Source: Phlyctochytrium arcticum (lineage: Eukaryota; Chytridiomycota; Chytridiomycetes; Chytridiales; Chytridiaceae). Taken from it: a stretch of DNA of 64,000 nt. How positions within the stretch are numbered: the stretch's first letter is position 1; the number at the start of each line of letters is the position of its first letter. Below are positions 43,576 to 54,082 of this stretch, one piece after another. Made by a program: the position numbers and the translations under genes. The stretch covers positions 46,266 to 110,265 of the forward strand of contig JAHLKI010000049.1 of assembly GCA_025602905.1 (NCBI GenBank), given 5' to 3'. Under the pieces are notes generated by a model that did no database searches, was not told where the DNA came from, and was given only the letters and a program-made list of their open reading frames with translations.

Positions 43576-43869
43576 TTACTCGTTACCCGGACCAAGCCCC
43601 CGTTGCTGGAAATGACCGTGGCGACATAGCGGGACCTCGATTTTCAGACGATGTACCTCCTCGTGAAGCTTGATTTCCCTTGATTTCAGCTTTAATTCCG
43701 ATTCATTCTTTGGCGATTGGGCTGCAATCTTATTCAATGCAGTGTCCTTGTTATCAAGAGCCGTCTGGTTTCGTTCACTAATTTCGGTGATGACATAAAG
43801 CTCTACGTCCTTGTTATCTATTGTCGACTGATATGCCCGCAGCTCTTCTTGCAAGTCGGCCATTTCCAT
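43576..43869 (-). CDS. Possible coiled-coil exon, unrecognised
   Basis: Heptad-rich segment starting MEMADLQEELRAYQSTIDNK and continuing to HEEVHRLKIEVPL. The coiled coil is convincing on the minus strand, but a plus-strand frame at 43821-44150 also reads like protein (CEREAKLLVDIVPIATLGEI), so strand is not settled. No family recognised. Confidence 0.35.
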   Translation of the reverse strand: MEMADLQEELRAYQSTIDNKDVELYVITEISERNQTALDNKDTALNKIAAQSPKNESELKLKSREIKLHEEVHRLKIEVPLCRHGHFQQRGLGPGNE

Positions 43870-44540
43870 TGTGTGAGAGGGAAGCCAAACTGTTGGTCGA
43901 CATCGTACCGATCGCCACTCTCGGCGAAATCCGCGCTGAGGCCAACCTTGAAGAGGACGGACGAATCTGCCTGCGTGATATCAATTTGCCGTCGATCCCA
44001 GAAAGTTTTGACCTCCCCAACACGCCACAAATATACAACGGACACCGGGCCCACCCACTTGGAGAAGACTGCCTTCACTTCCCGGACGCTGACAAGCCAT
44101 GTGAGCAACAAGCTTCGTTTCCTGCAAATTTGTTCCCATTTGAACCGTGAACAAGGTGTCCACCACCAACTTTGAATAATCGGTATGCGTCCAACTAGTC
44201 CAAATGACTGAACCGAACGTCCAGATTATAGCTCTGGCCTAGAAATATCTTTGTCCCCACAGGTATTTCCCCTCCCTGGATGGCCTGAGCCGTAAAAACG
44301 CTATTTAGCGCGTGCCATCAGTTCTTGATCTTGATCCACCCATGACTCTCTCCAGCAAGATATCGGTATTGGTGAAGGAGAAAACCGACGGTTTCCGACA
44401 TAGCTTTGATATCTTGTTCGATGCTGACAACGACCAATGAAATCTCTGATTGCCCAAAAAGCCAAGGAAGAGTTTATAACATTTGGACAAAAGAAACGTA
44501 TCAGATCCTCATCTGTGGTAAATGTGCAAATATTATCATT

Positions 44541-44732
44541 AAGTAAGTTTGAGAGGTAGTAGATAGTGTAGATATTGACAATAAATATAAGTAAGTTTGA
44601 GAGGTAGTAGATAGTGTAGATATTGACAATAAATATAAGTAAGTTTGAGAGGTAGTAGATAGTGTAGATATTGACAATAAATATAAGTAAGTTTGAGAGG
44701 TAGTAGATAGTGTAGATATTGACAATAAATAA
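44541..44732. repeat. 48-bp tandem repeat, four copies
   Basis: Unit begins AAGTAAGTTTGAGAGGTAGT; copies start at 44541, 44589, 44637 and 44685 and are virtually identical. The period is 16 codons, so a minus-strand frame stays open as a 16-residue repeat (YLYLLSISTLSTTSQT). No spacers of varying sequence, so not a CRISPR array. Confidence 0.95.
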
Positions 44733-44906
44733 GTTTTGAAAAGATGTAGTGAGTAGAGCTTATCGTGGTGGTGTCATCCACGCGGGGAAAAGCTCAGTTT
44801 GGGCGGTAGGTGAGCGACGTCTTTCCCTGCGAGTTTGCATTTTCCCCTCAATCTTTTTCAGCAAGCCCTGTATACATGTACGGCAAAACAAGAGAATACT
44901 TTAAAA

Positions 44907-45340
44907 TCAATGTGCTTGACGATGCTCGCTACGAGATCGGCTTACCCCAAACGATCGCCATGTTTCCAACGTTTCCACTAACGTCCGGACCGGGTTGTGT
45001 TCCGGCATTCGGTGAATGACCTGAATTTGACCGGCTTTGAATGCGATGAACATTTTATGGTAGTGAAAAACGACATAGACATTGATGGAATTGTCCACCA
45101 TTGCCAGAGCCACTTTCGGCGTGAGATCTCGGTAAAAATTTGGAGACTCATGACGGAAAGAATACATGATAGTCTCGATGACCCGTGCGTCTTCCTTCGT
45201 CTTTTCGGCGGACTTGGCCCAAACGGTTTTCCCTTCTAGCTTGGCCAATGTGCGCCTGGCCCCGCCCTTCAAGCAGGACAAAAGGATGTCGGGCCGTTTC
45301 AACGAATTCTCGGTCTTGACATCGCTAAATCATCATGTGA
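44907..45340 (-). CDS. Possible exon with RPD motif, unrecognised
   Basis: After an acceptor near 45330 (GATTTAG) the minus frame reads DVKTENSLKRPDILLSCLKG, then TVWAKSAEKTKEDARVIETI and PKVALAMVDNSINVYVVFHY. RPDI followed by basic residues could belong to a PD-(D/E)xK-type nuclease or a fungal kinase-associated domain, but no full motif set is present. Probably the 3' part of the gene whose 5' exons are at 45703-46653. Confidence 0.35.
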
Positions 45341-45499
45341 AATCAACAGGTGCTTTGACAGGGGCCTCCACCGTGGTTTATAAATACCATTGAACCAAGA
45401 TGCTGCGAGGGGCCACACTTTTTATGTGCGGAAAAGTATACTTTGTCATGTAGTCGGCCTCGCTAGTAGGCAATGGCGACTCAATTCCGACGAATCGGA

Positions 45500-46653
45500 A
45501 CCTTCAAGCAAGATTTAGAATGACACAATTTCTGGTTGCTCTTAATATCGAAGACGACTCTTACAATTCCTCCAGTAACTTTGTCTCTGCCATAATTTCC
45601 GACCCTGATGAAGAGTAGTTGAAGTAATCTTCAGCATTTTCCGCTGGTGAAAGTATGTGAGCTCGCAAATGATGGAAAACATGTACGTTGACCATACCTG
45701 CTTCAAGGAAACTCCCTGTCAGATCTCTCAACCCCGCAGTAGGATTGGGGGTAGGATTTGGGGGTGACCGTGTACGACTGCATTGTTGAACTTATTCTTC
45801 GCAAATCCTTCTTGAAATACTCCTGCAAATCTGACTGATGATCATTAGAGACCAATAGGCAGTTTCTCACTGCCAGGTACTCGAAGGGGTGGTTTTTGTC
45901 CTTATGCCGTGCAAGTAGTTCCGGTCGTTCTGCAATTTGTCGCTGGACGCGCAACATGAGCCGGTGAATATTTATGTGATCAATTTCTATTCCAAGATCT
46001 TTAGCAGCTTTCAATTCAGCAATGCTCGCATCTATCCACTGGGCATCACTGGGCATAGATAAAATGTCCCCGGAAGTCTCTGAGCCGTCTTCTGATTCGG
46101 ATTGTTCCGCATTCATATCCAAATGAATACGATGCTTGAATGGCGTTGTATTCGGAACAGGTGCTTGCCGGCGCTTGGCAGGTGGGGTTGACGGCTCTGC
46201 ATCCGAATTCGGTCGTTTGCCAGGTACAGCGTGCTGCAGCTACGATGTTAATAATAAAGTAACTTTGAGTTGTACAAAATGAGTATTTGCCTGTTGTGAT
46301 AGTTGTCGTTGTTCATCGTCTAGAGCGTGTCCGACTTGCGTCACGGCAATATTTACAGCCGTTGCTGCATTCAGGGCTCTGCGGGCTTCGGCTTCAACCT
46401 GCCGATCCAATGCGGCCATTAGGTCTGCAACGCCGGAGCCACCGGCTGCTGCGTCCCATTTCTTCAGGATTGATGCAGCTTTCCGTTTGATTTGAGGTTG
46501 CACCAACGGTGAGGTCTCCAGACGCACTAGGCTCGTCTTGAGACGGGCCAACTCCTCGTCAACGGGTCCTGAGTCGCGCGCAATGAAGTACGTCAGTGCT
46601 CCTCTGACTGACCAATCTTTTGGTGGAGTAACAGTTAGGTAAGGATGATCCAT
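45500..46653 (-). CDS. Unrecognised multi-exon gene next to the transposon nest
   Basis: Exon 46653 to about 46290 starts MDHPYLTVTPPKDWSVRGAL and is helical and Ala/Arg-rich (IKRKAASILKKWDAAAGG). After an intron of about 60 nt comes a Pro/Lys linker with KRRQAPVP, an acidic stretch (SESEDGSETSGD), and SIAELKAAKDLGIEIDHINI, then SDLQEYFKKDLRRISS. Further exons near 45550-45700 read AENAEDYFNYSSSGSEIMAE. No family recognised. The E2 transposon begins 200 bp upstream (46855), so the promoter or a 5' exon may be displaced. Confidence 0.45.
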
Positions 46654-46846
46654 CGGGAGTAAAAGTTTGTGAAGAATCTGGCAAATAGAGCGGATGTTGA
46701 GTTATGTTGTGGGGCAATCGAGCTAGGAAAATACTTGCAGCAAATCCCCCAAGTCGAAGCAAACTTCGCGCATCCAAGGAGTAGATGGTGTCTGGACGCA
46801 CGCGACGCGTTGTCCGAACATTCGGACATCGGATTTTGTAAGCTGA

Positions 46847-46854
46847 GCTTAGCC
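46847..46854. other. 8-bp target-site duplication of E2, left
   Basis: GCTTAGCC immediately outside the E2 left end; identical to 53741-53748. Confidence 0.85.
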
Positions 46855-46869
46855 CTCAGCGCAACCCCA

Positions 46870-46878
46870 GAAATTTGG
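46870..46878. other. 9-bp target-site duplication of the MULE, left
   Basis: GAAATTTGG, identical to 50232-50240, directly outside the 87-bp TIR. Confidence 0.92.
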
Positions 46879-46965
46879 GGCGGCTGCCAAATCTCCACCA
46901 CCAAAATCCTATTTCTTCACCCCCTGACTCATACCTGCCTCTCACAAAGTGTTTGCACAGCCACT
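46879..46965. repeat. MULE left terminal inverted repeat
   Basis: 87 bp; two mismatches against the reverse complement of 50145-50231. Confidence 0.95.
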
Positions 46966-47219
46966 CGTCCTCACCTCTTTTGTGACAGCTTTTGTGAACC
47001 TGCTTGTGAACAGCTTCTGAAGCAGCTTGTGAACAACTTGTGAGGAAGCTCATAGAGACAGGACCCTTGTGGGAACTTTTGATGAGGTCGACAGACGATC
47101 TCATGTAATAGCGGAAGACATGTATATTGGAAAGATAAAACGGACTTTATGTGATAGCAAACAACAAATTTATAAGATAGGCAAGATCTTGGAAGAAGAG
47201 TGAAAATTTGAACCGATAA

Positions 47220-50035
47220 TTACTTTCTCAATGGGCATTTCCAATAAGTGTGGGAGGCCGAACCGCAGCCACTACATTTCCTTACGGCTCGGACTATGGG
47301 TAGTGGAACTAGGGGCAGTGATGTCTCCGGTGAACTACCGGGGGTTGCAGTCTCCAAAGCCGCGGCTGGGCTGGCCATGTCCGTGTCGGAGAGGAAATCA
47401 TCCGAGTACACTTGGGGTTCTAAAAAGGCAATAGGGCACTGCGAACGGTCATGCCCGCGCTCGTGACACACCCCACATTGCTGCTGACTCGCAAGCAATT
47501 GGCTTTCAGCAATTTCTGCCGTTGTCTTCGTGCGTTTGTTCCCACGCTTATGCGTGTTTTTCACAAAGCGACCAAGAGCCGGCTCGCGCACCTCCGAACC
47601 TGCGGCAACCGGCGGCAGATGCCATCTTTCAATGAAGTCACTCATTTTCAGTCCACGATCCTGCTTCTGCATCTCCAATATTTCATGCGAACACGGCACA
47701 CCCATGACAGTTCTATGCCATGAGGTACAGGGTTTCAGAACCAATGACCCTTCACTTAAAATAGTGTTAGGATCGTTTGCTTTGACAATTCTGTCAGCCT
47801 TGATCCGCTCTTTATCCACCATGTGAAGGATATGTAAAGGGAGTCGCTTGTTGACATCCGCATAGAAAGGCTTAATCATGACAGTTGGTTTCGCTCGCTT
47901 CTTGCTCTTTTTCTTTTGGTTGGGATCGTCTTGAAGGAGAAAGCGATGTTGAATAAGGGCATCAGAGGTCGCTTCGGTTCGGTAATTGGCCATCTGTGCG
48001 GCGCATTTGTCTCTGATGGTTGTATAGAGGGTGTAGATGGTGGCATTAGCAGAACCATCATCTTTGATGGCATTCCAGTGCGCTCCTTCCACACGAGAAG
48101 TCACAGTGGTATTCAAGTGCTGATGCTTGTCGATATAAATGCTGGACCAGTGTTGACGGAGCGGGAGCTTATTTTTTTCCAAATAGGCAATTGTTGCCTT
48201 ATCCACGTCTCTCTCCATCTGTTCCCAAAGTTCCTTGAACTCTTCTTCGGTGGTAGCATTTTCCAGTTCCTCCCAGGCCTATAACAAAAGATTAGAACTA
48301 TCCCTAGGTACCGGTGTGAGAATTACAAAGCGCAGTAAAACTCACTCTTTGAAGATGGCAAATGCTTCTGCATCATGCTTTTTGTCAGCGTCAACAAAGT
48401 TCTTTTGGCAATTCTTTTTAATGTTTTGCCATAAATGCCATCCGCAAAGTATGATTTTTGTGTTGGGCCACCGACTCTTCACAGCTCCAACAAACGCAGT
48501 ATCGCAATCGATGACAACGACGGCTGGGGCTTTCGGGAGTGATGCTGTTATCCTGTCAATTGCAAGCTGGTAGTCTTCGGTGGTTTCGCCTGCCATTAGC
48601 ATGAACGCGCCCGAAAACGTGTGGTACGTGTTCGTTATTCCCGCGACGTGGAGAAGAGTGCCGATTAGTCCGGTATGTGCAATCCATAATAAGCACATCA
48701 CCAAACTTTGTCAAAAGCTCAGCCATGTATTGCTGTAGACGAGGAGTGTTGCAACAAGCACAAATGAAGCTGCTGGCATGACAAACTCACATCCGTTTGA
48801 AAAAACAAGCGCGTGAGAACATTTTCCTCATTTTGAATCACATCAGTTACAACCCCTTGGTCAACCATTTCCGCAAGATGATCTAGGAGGGCTGCGAGGG
48901 GAGAGCGACCTTGCAGTATATCGTCCATTCTTTTCGCCTTCCGATTGCCGATTTCTTTAACAACAATCATGGGAGACGACGTATGGTCCTTGATGGTCGC
49001 CATGATTTTACGCGGCTTAGTTCCTGCTTTGATCATGGTATCGATGTCGTGGGCAACAGAGCTGTTCTGAGTAAAGCGTCGCGCTTGAAACATAGATCGC
49101 AAACCCTCCCTCGTCAATTGCGGATGACCGGTGTGAGTGCCCGCGCCAGAGCCGTTGCCGAAAATGATCGTCCACTCTCCCACAAGGCCGTCCTTGACTG
49201 CACCCTTCAGAATTGCCATATACGTGCAACCTGACTTTTTGCTTCCCTTGTTGCGCAGTGGAACGCCTTCGTCTTTTGGTCTATACTCCCCATAGCATGC
49301 GCAGGGGCGCCACAATTTGTGCACTGGGGTGTTAGGCCCACCAACGCGCTTTTCTCTCAAGTTTGAAATGGCAAATCCGTTGTCCATAGCAAACTGCTTC
49401 AAAGCAAAATCGGCTTCCTCAGATGTAGCGAATGGGCCCGAGGGCGGAGGTGGGGGAGTCCATGCTGCGCAAAAGATGTCTTATCATCGTATGAACCATT
49501 TCGTCTTCAATATTATCATACCATCGGAGGTTGGGGAATCTTGAAGTTCATCCATGACTACCTGATTGCCCAACTGACCGTTGTGTGCCGCGGCATCGCT
49601 GGAATTGCCATGTAAGCCGACCTCGGTAATGCCGATACTGGTATCTGCGCCTGCAATGAGGTACATTAGACTAAAATAAAGTGATAGGGAAAAAATACAT
49701 ACCTTCGAATTGATGCACACACTCAGAATTGTTTTGGATTTCACTGGTCGGGCTCAATCCAGTAACAGTTTCTGCTGAACATAAACAATTGATTTATGAG
49801 ATTTCTGTAAGGATATATGAACTACTGAACGATATTTCAAGCTACCATCAGAGAGATCTGGACTGCCATGATCCACAGGTTGTACTACTCGCAAGGCCTT
49901 CTGCATCATAGTCGGCGTTACCTGCGTCAATGCCATCAATTCCGCGAACTTCTGGGCCATCATTCTGTTATTTTCCTCCATGAGCGCTTGCATGGCCTTG
50001 AGGACATTTTCGGATGGAGGGTTGCTGCTGGACAT
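47220..50035 (-). pseudogene. MULE transposase with FAR1-like N-terminus and zinc knuckles, probably frameshifted
   Basis: Starts at MSSSNPPSENVLKAMQALME (50035). A FAR1-like DNA-binding region follows in the exon around 49000-49450 (TSEEADFALKQFAMDNGFAI, WRPCACYGEY, KSGCTYMAILKG). The MULE domain has the first catalytic Asp in FGDVLIMDCTYRTNR (about 48695), the second in AVVVIDCDTAF, the C-x2-H segment IILCGWHLWQNIKKNC, and the Glu in TTVTSRVEGAHWNA. The C-terminus has CGVCHERGHDRSQCP and CSGCGSASHTYWKCP knuckles. Right after TYRTNR the frame shifts: LLHVAGITNTYHTFSGAF lies in another frame, and only 4 nt separate the Arg and Leu codons where the family usually has about four residues. A small deletion near 48667 is the likely cause. 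Confidence 0.85.
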
Positions 50036-50144
50036 TTTTTATATTGGGCTACTAAAGAGTGTCGTTACTGTGAGGGGAGTGTTTGTGGGCAAGGAAGGGC
50101 AAAAATGGATCTGGGGCAACAATTGTCGGACTTTTGTCCGGGCA

Positions 50145-50231
50145 AGTGGCTGTGCAAACACTTTGTGAGAGGCAGGTATGAGTCAGGGGGTGGAGAAATA
50201 GGATTTGGGTGGTGGAGATTTGGCAGCCGCC
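50145..50231. repeat. MULE right terminal inverted repeat
   Basis: 87 bp, ends GGAGATTTGGCAGCCGCC, followed by the duplication GAAATTTGG. Confidence 0.95.
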
Positions 50232-50581
50232 GAAATTTGGCGCCAAAATTTACGTAAGCCGCGTCGGAGGTTGGGAATTAACGCGAGACCATCCAATGCC
50301 CAACTTGAAAAAGCAAACTACAAGCGCAGATCTATGTTAATGGTAGTTGGTAAATACAGAGAATAATAGTAAATGAATGTGAATGTGTCCTGAAAAAATC
50401 TACGGTCTGAAAACTGCCTAATGATGAAGAGTCTAATAATAGGAACTTCTACGCTTAACATCGGCACTGATCTTGGGTGAGGTACAAAAATGCTTGCAGA
50501 AAATCCAATCCCTCAGCTACTTTTCTCTCCATCATACAGATCATTCTAATGATGGTATACAACGCGTGAGTACTTACCTCG

Positions 50582-53491
50582 TCAAGTGGCCATGCATAAA
50601 CACATAATGGAGGGTGACTCCCCAAACTTACCTTCAGTTTCGCGTGCTGGCACTTGATCAATGTTGAGCCAGAAAAATGTCATGGATTGATGGGCTATGC
50701 AGGAGTACATGGCTTGGCATTTGCAGGCATTCTCGCCGCAGCCACAGGAGGTGAGTTGTAGCCCGCGGGTGGTCTCCTCGGTGAGGAAGTCTCGCACTTT
50801 CTTCGCCTTTGCAGGTTTTCCTTGCACGTTCGTGATGTCGGCGAGGGGGGCGCTACGTTTGGGAGGAGGAAGGACTTGGTACTGCGAGATGTCTATCTCG
50901 TTCCCAAGTTTTGCGAATGTCTGCCGGCGAAGTTGTAATGGAATTAGCGTTTCGCGGACGATGGCCAAGACAACCGGCTGTGGTTTCTTCGGTACCGAAA
51001 GCCCCTTGGCACCCTTCGCAGGGCTAGCCAATGGTGTCGGAAGCGAGTTGGATGGTGAAGGGGATGGAGACAGCGGAGGGGTTGGGTTGGATGTGAGGGT
51101 GTAGTGGGCAAGGGTAGATGATGAGTAGGCTAGTTTTCCATTCTTACCGACAACATCGAACGAGAATTCAAAGAGGGTGGAGAACCAGGCCCGCAAATGT
51201 CTTACCATTCCGGGCACGACCTTCTCCATTGCGCTTTCAAGAGGACTGAGGGTAGTTGACACCCCTCCTTCAATTGTGAAAGAAACGGCCTGCTCTTGGA
51301 ATTCTTTCTCACGTTCGGTCATGGCGGCAAGTTGGGCGATGGCACTGTCATCCTTCATCGCCGTAATCAACAGCGCCTTGCGCGACACTTGCTCATCCGA
51401 GTCTTGAAATCGAATGGCCGGACGCAGTACAGACTGAAAAACCTCCATGACCTCACTTGAGCAAACTGAAAAAATAGCGGCTGCTTTTTCTGGCGACATT
51501 TTTGTAAGCAATTTTTCAAGGAAGCCCGACATGAATAAAACAATGTTCACGTAGTTCTTCTTTTCCAACCGCACGAAAAGATGGTAGAGGCGCTGAAGAC
51601 AATTCTTTATTGAGTCGATATCACCACTTGCCAAAAGATACGGCGCGTCCACAGCCAGAGGAATTGCTTCCTCGAAGACCCAGATTAATGAACTAATCAT
51701 GGCTTTTCGGATCGCTGTGGCGTGCCCATTGGTCGCTGCGGCCGACTCAAAGTTTGAAATGATCTCCTTGCGGCACTCCTGCCAAGCAACCATGGCGAGA
51801 GCCAACATGGCGGTCCGCCTTTTGGGGCGCATCTTAATGGGTGTGGTTGTTTCAATCTCTGGGTACCCTGCGACCCAGAGAGGATGGATAATGCCCCAGG
51901 CGTGAATGAGGATAGCCCCTTGCGCATTCAGTGAGATGTGCATTACGTCAGGGACGGTGAGCACATGGGGCTTGAGCGAGCTGAATTTTGGTGCGTTGAA
52001 AAGCTTGCTGGCGTACATCCAGATGTAAAAGTCACCGGCCAGAACGAGGGAATATGTAAAAACGCCATCTTTTTCAGGATAACCCACCTGTGCGAAGAAA
52101 GCCTATCAATCGCTGAAGACGCATTTTCTTTGAGGATACGGTACCTTAGCCAAGAAGATTGCCACATTCTCCAAAATCGGTATTAAGTCCGCTGCGCTTT
52201 TCAAGGGATTCGCGTCACTGCCAATGAGATGGAAGTCCTTTTGAGATGCAGCCTTGGTCGAGATACTGTACGCGTACATTTTTTTGGAAAGGACGGCACC
52301 TTGCCTAAGTTCAGCATAGGATACCGTTGGGCAGACAATGATATTCGTGACCCAATCAAGATCTTTCAAAACCGCGGTGGTGGCATCTGCGAACGCTGCA
52401 GAAAGCGGGCGTATGGAGGGATGGAGTTTAACCCCATAATTGGCCGCCGTATGAGCCGTTGTGAATTTTCCTGGGGCGTTTGCGGTGGCAGGCAATGCCC
52501 TAATGTGACACCAGTGGAAATCATCTATGGTGACGACTAGGAGAGGACGGGTGGTGATAATTTTTTTGATCAGCTTTTCTCGGCTATCAGCGATCAGGTT
52601 GTTTGCGCGTTCTATTGACTTCGACGGGTGATAGCAGATACCCATTCGAGAGAACAGCCGCTGCGTAGTGTAGGAAATGTTATGCAGCTGCTGACCAAGA
52701 TAGCGTTTGATGTAGTTGTTCTTCCTGTCCAAGATCCAAGCATCATAACAGATAGAGAAGATTATGCCTCTCTTCTTGCGGTCATTGTGTGTTGCCGAAT
52801 GAGAGTTTGAAATGGAGAAAACTGATGCTTTCAACTCGTACAAGCGAGGGTTTTGGGAGATGAACTCATCCATTTGGACAAACGGATTCTCTTTGAAAGG
52901 TACGGCGCTAAACTCCAAGAGCGCAAGGCGGTAGTCAGCCAGCGTTGGTGATTCAAGAGAAGTTTCGGGGTTTGCTTGTGTAGGAATTGACACAGACATG
53001 GCCGAAATGTCCTCTGGCGTATCGTAGTCTGCTAGAATTACGACAGTCTCTCTCTCTTCCTCTTCTTCAATTGCTAGATCTGGATCATCTGCCTGCGGAT
53101 TTCCGAGAGACTGAATACCAAAAAAGCCGGCTTCTCTCCATCGCAAACGTGTTACATTACAAATGTACGCAGAAGTAGAACCAGCGCCAAACTGAAAGTT
53201 AAGTCCAAGAAGTTGCAGACGCTCAACCTCAGACCAAGATAGACGTTGAAATCGGGCAGACGTTTTACATCCACAGCTGGCACAACCAGGTTTATAGTAC
53301 CATTTCAAACCCTTTCTTCCAGGAACTGTATGGTACCACTGACCACTGCAATCCGTGGCCGGTAGCTATAGGAGGTGTAAGTACGAATAACTGAAGAGTA
53401 TGTGAAGAGGATGGGCCGGGGTTCAAGACGTGGGGAAGGACGATCTTCGAGATTAACCACAAGCGCAATCTACCTTTCTTTTCGGCGGCAT
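50582..53491 (-). CDS. E2 transposase-like protein, about 914 residues
   Basis: Exons 53491-53474 (MPPKRK), 53365-52145 and 52087-50582. An N-terminal Cys pair GCASCGC precedes WSEVERLQLLGLNFQFG; a second pair is decayed here (CNVT where E3 has CNNC). Core motifs shared with E3: FVQMDEFISQNPRLYELKAS, ICYDAWILD, VVTIDDFHWCHIRALPA, NAPGKFT, SKKMYAYSI, FHLIGSD, FYIWMYASKLF, VPDVMHISLNAQGA, RPKRRTAMLALAMVAWQECR, VFEEAIPLAVDAPYLLASGD, LEKKNYVNIVLFMSGFLEKL, and the C-terminal CGCGENACKC. Candidate acidic triad: Asp of IDDFHW, Asp of PDVMH, Glu of FEE. No stop or frameshift seen, so possibly intact. Its second intron (57 nt, 52088-52144) is absent in E3. Confidence 0.8.
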
Positions 53492-53740
53492 GCCGACACT
53501 AACGCGTTAAAATATCTAAAGTTTGGTTATTTAAGTGGGTAAAAAAAGCTGCCAATGTCTTTGAAGGTACCAGAACGTCTTCTTTGTGGGCTAAAAGTAC
53601 AGGTTACTATGTGTAGGTTGTGCACAAGATGGAGAAGATGGGTGAAGGTAAACAATGAAAAACCGGTGAATCTTGCGAACTTGGATTACGTGAGCAGCAA
53701 TGACTGTGCCACCCTATAGTGAGGTTGGGGCTGCGCTGAG

Positions 53741-53748
53741 GCTTAGCC
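53741..53748. other. 8-bp target-site duplication of E2, right
   Basis: GCTTAGCC, identical to 46847-46854. Confidence 0.85.
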
Positions 53749-53774
53749 AACCCGCAGCGGCCCGCCAGCGCAAC

Positions 53775-53794
53775 CTCAGCGCAACCCGGTTTTT
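53775..53794. repeat. E3 left terminal inverted repeat (20 bp)
   Basis: CTCAGCGCAACCCGGTTTTT; the first 13 bases are shared with the E2 left end. Confidence 0.88.
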
Positions 53795-54082
53795 TGGCGC
53801 CAAAAATTTACATAAGCAATGTCCGACCGCTGGGGGAATTCCTGGAGAATGAAGAGGTACCTGAAAAGGGCCTCAAAACTTATATGAAATATATCTTATG
53901 GGTAGCTGAAGTCGAAGAAAGTGTACTAAAGAAATTTGAGAGAGCGTGGCAACTACCTAAGCCTATGTAGAAATTGAAGTTTGATGCAAAACAAGAAGCG
54001 TCTAAATTCATTGACCGCATTCGGACAGGTACATATAGGGTCCCGTAATCAAGCTAGCAAGTTGAGCCTGCGTCGGGTGATT

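Larger units (their letters stand above)
46879..50231 (-). mobile_element. MULE (Mutator-like) DNA transposon nested in E2
   Basis: Terminal inverted repeats of 87 bp (46879-46965 and 50145-50231), starting GGCGGCTGCCAAATCTCC, match at 85 of 87 positions. The 9-bp duplication GAAATTTGG on both sides is the Mutator hallmark. One minus-strand transposase gene fills the interior. The insertion lies 24 bp inside the E2 left end. The paralogous site in E3 (53775-53817) shows the uninterrupted order. Confidence 0.95.
46855..53740 (-). mobile_element. DNA transposon E2 (KDZ-like?), interrupted by a MULE
   Basis: The left end CTCAGCGCAACCCCA and the reverse complement of the right end, CTCAGCGCAGCCCCA, match at 14 of 15 positions. 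The flanks GCTTAGCC/GCTTAGCC are a perfect 8-bp duplication. The element carries one gene (50582-53491, minus). Without the nested MULE and its extra target copy it is about 3.5 kb, close to E3 (3379 bp). Left subterminal sequence (TTGGCGCCAAAATTTACGTA) is shared with E3 (TTGGCGCCAAAAATTTACAT), and GGCACAGTCAT occurs near both right ends. 8-bp duplications are known for hAT and KDZ superfamilies. Confidence 0.85.

Noticed and set aside
44541..44732. Possible CRISPR-like array
   Set aside because: Units are contiguous 48-bp tandem copies with no variable spacers, in a eukaryotic context.
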